From Halarcobacter anaerophilus (GTDB lineage Bacteria; Campylobacterota; Campylobacteria; Campylobacterales; Arcobacteraceae), in assembly GCF_006459125.1 (NCBI RefSeq), contig NZ_CP041070.1, forward strand, positions 1,240,001 to 1,304,000: a stretch of 64,000 bases of DNA, written 5' to 3'. The translations under genes were made by a program, and so were the position numbers. Each line of letters starts with the position of its first letter. Positions within the stretch are counted from its first letter, which is position 1. This document shows positions 62,612 through 64,000 of the stretch, piece after piece. Under the pieces are notes generated by a model, which saw only the letters and a list, made by a program, of their open reading frames with translations, did no database searches and was not told where the DNA came from.

Positions 62612-64000
62612 TTGGTACAAATAGCAAAAAAACTTTTTAAATATTATTTATTTTTGGTATCTATTTTTTTCATAGGCAGAGTTGTTCTATTTACTTTATA
62701 TTTTAGTCATTTTGAAGCTCAAAGTACAAATATCTGGCTTAGTTTTTTATATGGATTAAAAATGGATACTATTGTTGCTTCAATACTATTGGTAATTCCT
62801 TCAATTTTATTAACATTACTGCCTAAAATTTTTGCAAAAACGGTAAATTTTATTCTTAAATACTATTTTTTAATAGTCGTCTCTTTGGCTATTTTTATTG
62901 AAATTGCTACTTTTCCTTTTATGGCAGAATATGATTCAAGACCGAACTATTTGTTTGTAGAGTATTTAGCATATTCTAAAGAAGTAGTTTCTTTACTTCT
63001 TGCAGATTATAAATTGCAACTGTTTTTTGCTTTTGGTGTAATTGCTTTGTTTATATACGGATATTTAAAAAAGTATAATGAGAGTTTTATTGAACTTTTT
63101 GAAATAAACTTTTTAAAAAGAGCTTTACTTTTTATTCCTTTAGTTTTAATTCTTTTTATAGGTATTCGTTCTTCTTTTGGTCATAGACCTGCAAATATAT
63201 CCGATGCTATGTACTCTTCAAACAGAATTTTAAATGAAGTTACAAAAAATTCAATTTACAGTATAGGTTATGCCGTATACTCTTCATTGAAATATTCAAA
63301 TAAAGATATTCAAAAAAGATATGGAAAAATGGATATAAAAGAGGCGATTGCAAGAGTTCAAAAAAAGCTTGATTTAAAAAAAGCCGATTCAAAATATATT
63401 TTGTCAAGAGAAGAGGATTCAAATTTTTCTAATAAAAAAACAAAAAACATAGTAATTTTTGTTCAAGAGAGTTTGGGATATCAATTCGTAAATGCCGTAG
63501 GAGGAGAAGAGGGTATTACTCCAAATCTAAATAGACTTTCAAAAGAAGGAATTTTATTTAAAGAGTTATATTCAAACGGTACAAGAAGCGTAAGAGGTTT
63601 ATCAGGACTTGTATCGGGAACTTTTTCGGTTCCTGGAAAAGGTGTCGTAAAAAGAAACAAATCACAAAGAGATTTTTCGACAATCGCTTCTTTGCTTAAA
63701 CCTTTTGGTTATCATTCCTCTTTTATTTACGGAGGAGAGAGTAGATTTGACAATATGAAATCATGGTTTTTAGGAAACGGTTTTGATGAAGTGATTGACC
63801 AAGAAAAATTCAAAAATCCCGAATTTGTAGGAACATGGGGAGTAAGTGACGAAGATGTTGTAAAAAAAGCAAATGAAGAGTATAAGAAACTTTATGCAAA
63901 AAATCAAAAATTTGTTTCAGTAATATTCTCTACTTCAAATCATACACCTTTTGATTTTCCAAAAGAGAAAATCAAACTTGTAAAAGGTGAACCTGAAAAG
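62612..64000 (+). CDS. LtaS-like sulfatase-superfamily membrane protein (3' truncated by window)
   Basis: The frame is open from TTG 62612 (GAAGGG upstream) to the window end, 463 codons. The N-terminal ~200 residues carry several membrane segments (YYLFLVSIFFIGRVVLF, TIVASILLVIPSILLTLL). The extracytoplasmic sulfatase/LTA-synthase domain begins near IVIFVQESLGYQ, whose Glu is a metal ligand. The catalytic Thr324 lies in NGTRSVRG, and SNHTPFDFP gives the His region. Relatives transfer phosphoglycerol or phosphoethanolamine to envelope glycans. In this Gram-negative context the acceptor is unknown. The C-terminus lies outside the window. Confidence 0.85.
   Translation, partial: MVQIAKKLFKYYLFLVSIFFIGRVVLFTLYFSHFEAQSTNIWLSFLYGLKMDTIVASILLVIPSILLTLLPKIFAKTVNFILKYYFLIVVSLAIFIEIATFPFMAEYDSRPNYLFVEYLAYSKEVVSLLLADYKLQLFFAFGVIALFIYGYLKKYNESFIELFEINFLKRALLFIPLVLILFIGIRSSFGHRPANISDAMYSSNRILNEVTKNSIYSIGYAVYSSLKYSNKDIQKRYGKMDIKEAIARVQKKLDLKKADSKYILSREEDSNFSNKKTKNIVIFVQESLGYQFVNAVGGEEGITPNLNRLSKEGILFKELYSNGTRSVRGLSGLVSGTFSVPGKGVVKRNKSQRDFSTIASLLKPFGYHSSFIYGGESRFDNMKSWFLGNGFDEVIDQEKFKNPEFVGTWGVSDEDVVKKANEEYKKLYAKNQKFVSVIFSTSNHTPFDFPKEKIKLVKGEPEK

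Overview
The window is a chromosomal segment of an AT-rich, Gram-negative bacterium. It is most likely a marine Arcobacter-like member of the Campylobacterota. The signs are the strong A/T codon bias, AAGGA-type ribosome sites, the short 147-residue Sua5/YrdC-like protein behind carB, HisKA_2 kinases paired with winged-helix regulators, and an OprD-like porin. The species cannot be fixed from sequence alone. Base composition looks uniform throughout, and I see no IS element, phage or CRISPR array.

Region 1 (1-2456) holds the 3' part of carB and a Sua5/YciO/YrdC-family gene.

Region 2 (2449-40845) is a double surface-adhesin island. Locus A has a PAS-HlyD fusion and a LuxR-type regulator on the minus strand. 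Divergent from them are a TolC with a C-terminal SPOR-like domain, a LapB-type ABC exporter and a 3059-residue adhesin. That adhesin carries 13 almost identical 312-bp repeats, followed by a terminator and a tRNA-Glu. Locus B begins with a hybrid sensor kinase (THI5-like plus SBP_bac_3 sensors) and its OmpR-type regulator. It continues with a TolC fused to thrombospondin-3 and OmpA domains, a second ABC exporter, HlyD and LuxR-type regulator, a 2724-residue adhesin, and LapG and LapD. This is a c-di-GMP-controlled Lap system in which both outer-membrane channels carry putative peptidoglycan-binding domains. A lipoprotein gene of unknown role follows.

Region 3 (40852-62426) is an aromatic-degradation region. 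It has a six-gene phenol hydroxylase operon (dmpKLMNOP) and a complete catechol meta-cleavage pathway (dmpQ, B, C, E, F, G, H, I, D, plus a GlcG/HbpS-like gene). Malate dehydrogenase, an EamA transporter, a porin and a divergent prephenate dehydratase complete it. No DmpR/XylR-type activator is present. Instead, two paralogous sensor kinase/OmpR-type regulator pairs bracket the hydroxylase operon.

Six promoters in this region share one architecture: an 11-bp-period direct repeat (TGCGA-N6-TGCGA or a close variant) with a -10 box 11-12 bp downstream. They precede dmpK, mdh, dmpQ, an otherwise unannotated 28-codon membrane peptide gene, the porin and the pheA-like gene. This defines a probable regulon linking aromatic uptake, oxidation, ring cleavage and central metabolism.

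Region 4 (62612-64000) is the 5' part of an LtaS-like sulfatase-superfamily membrane enzyme, cut by the window edge.
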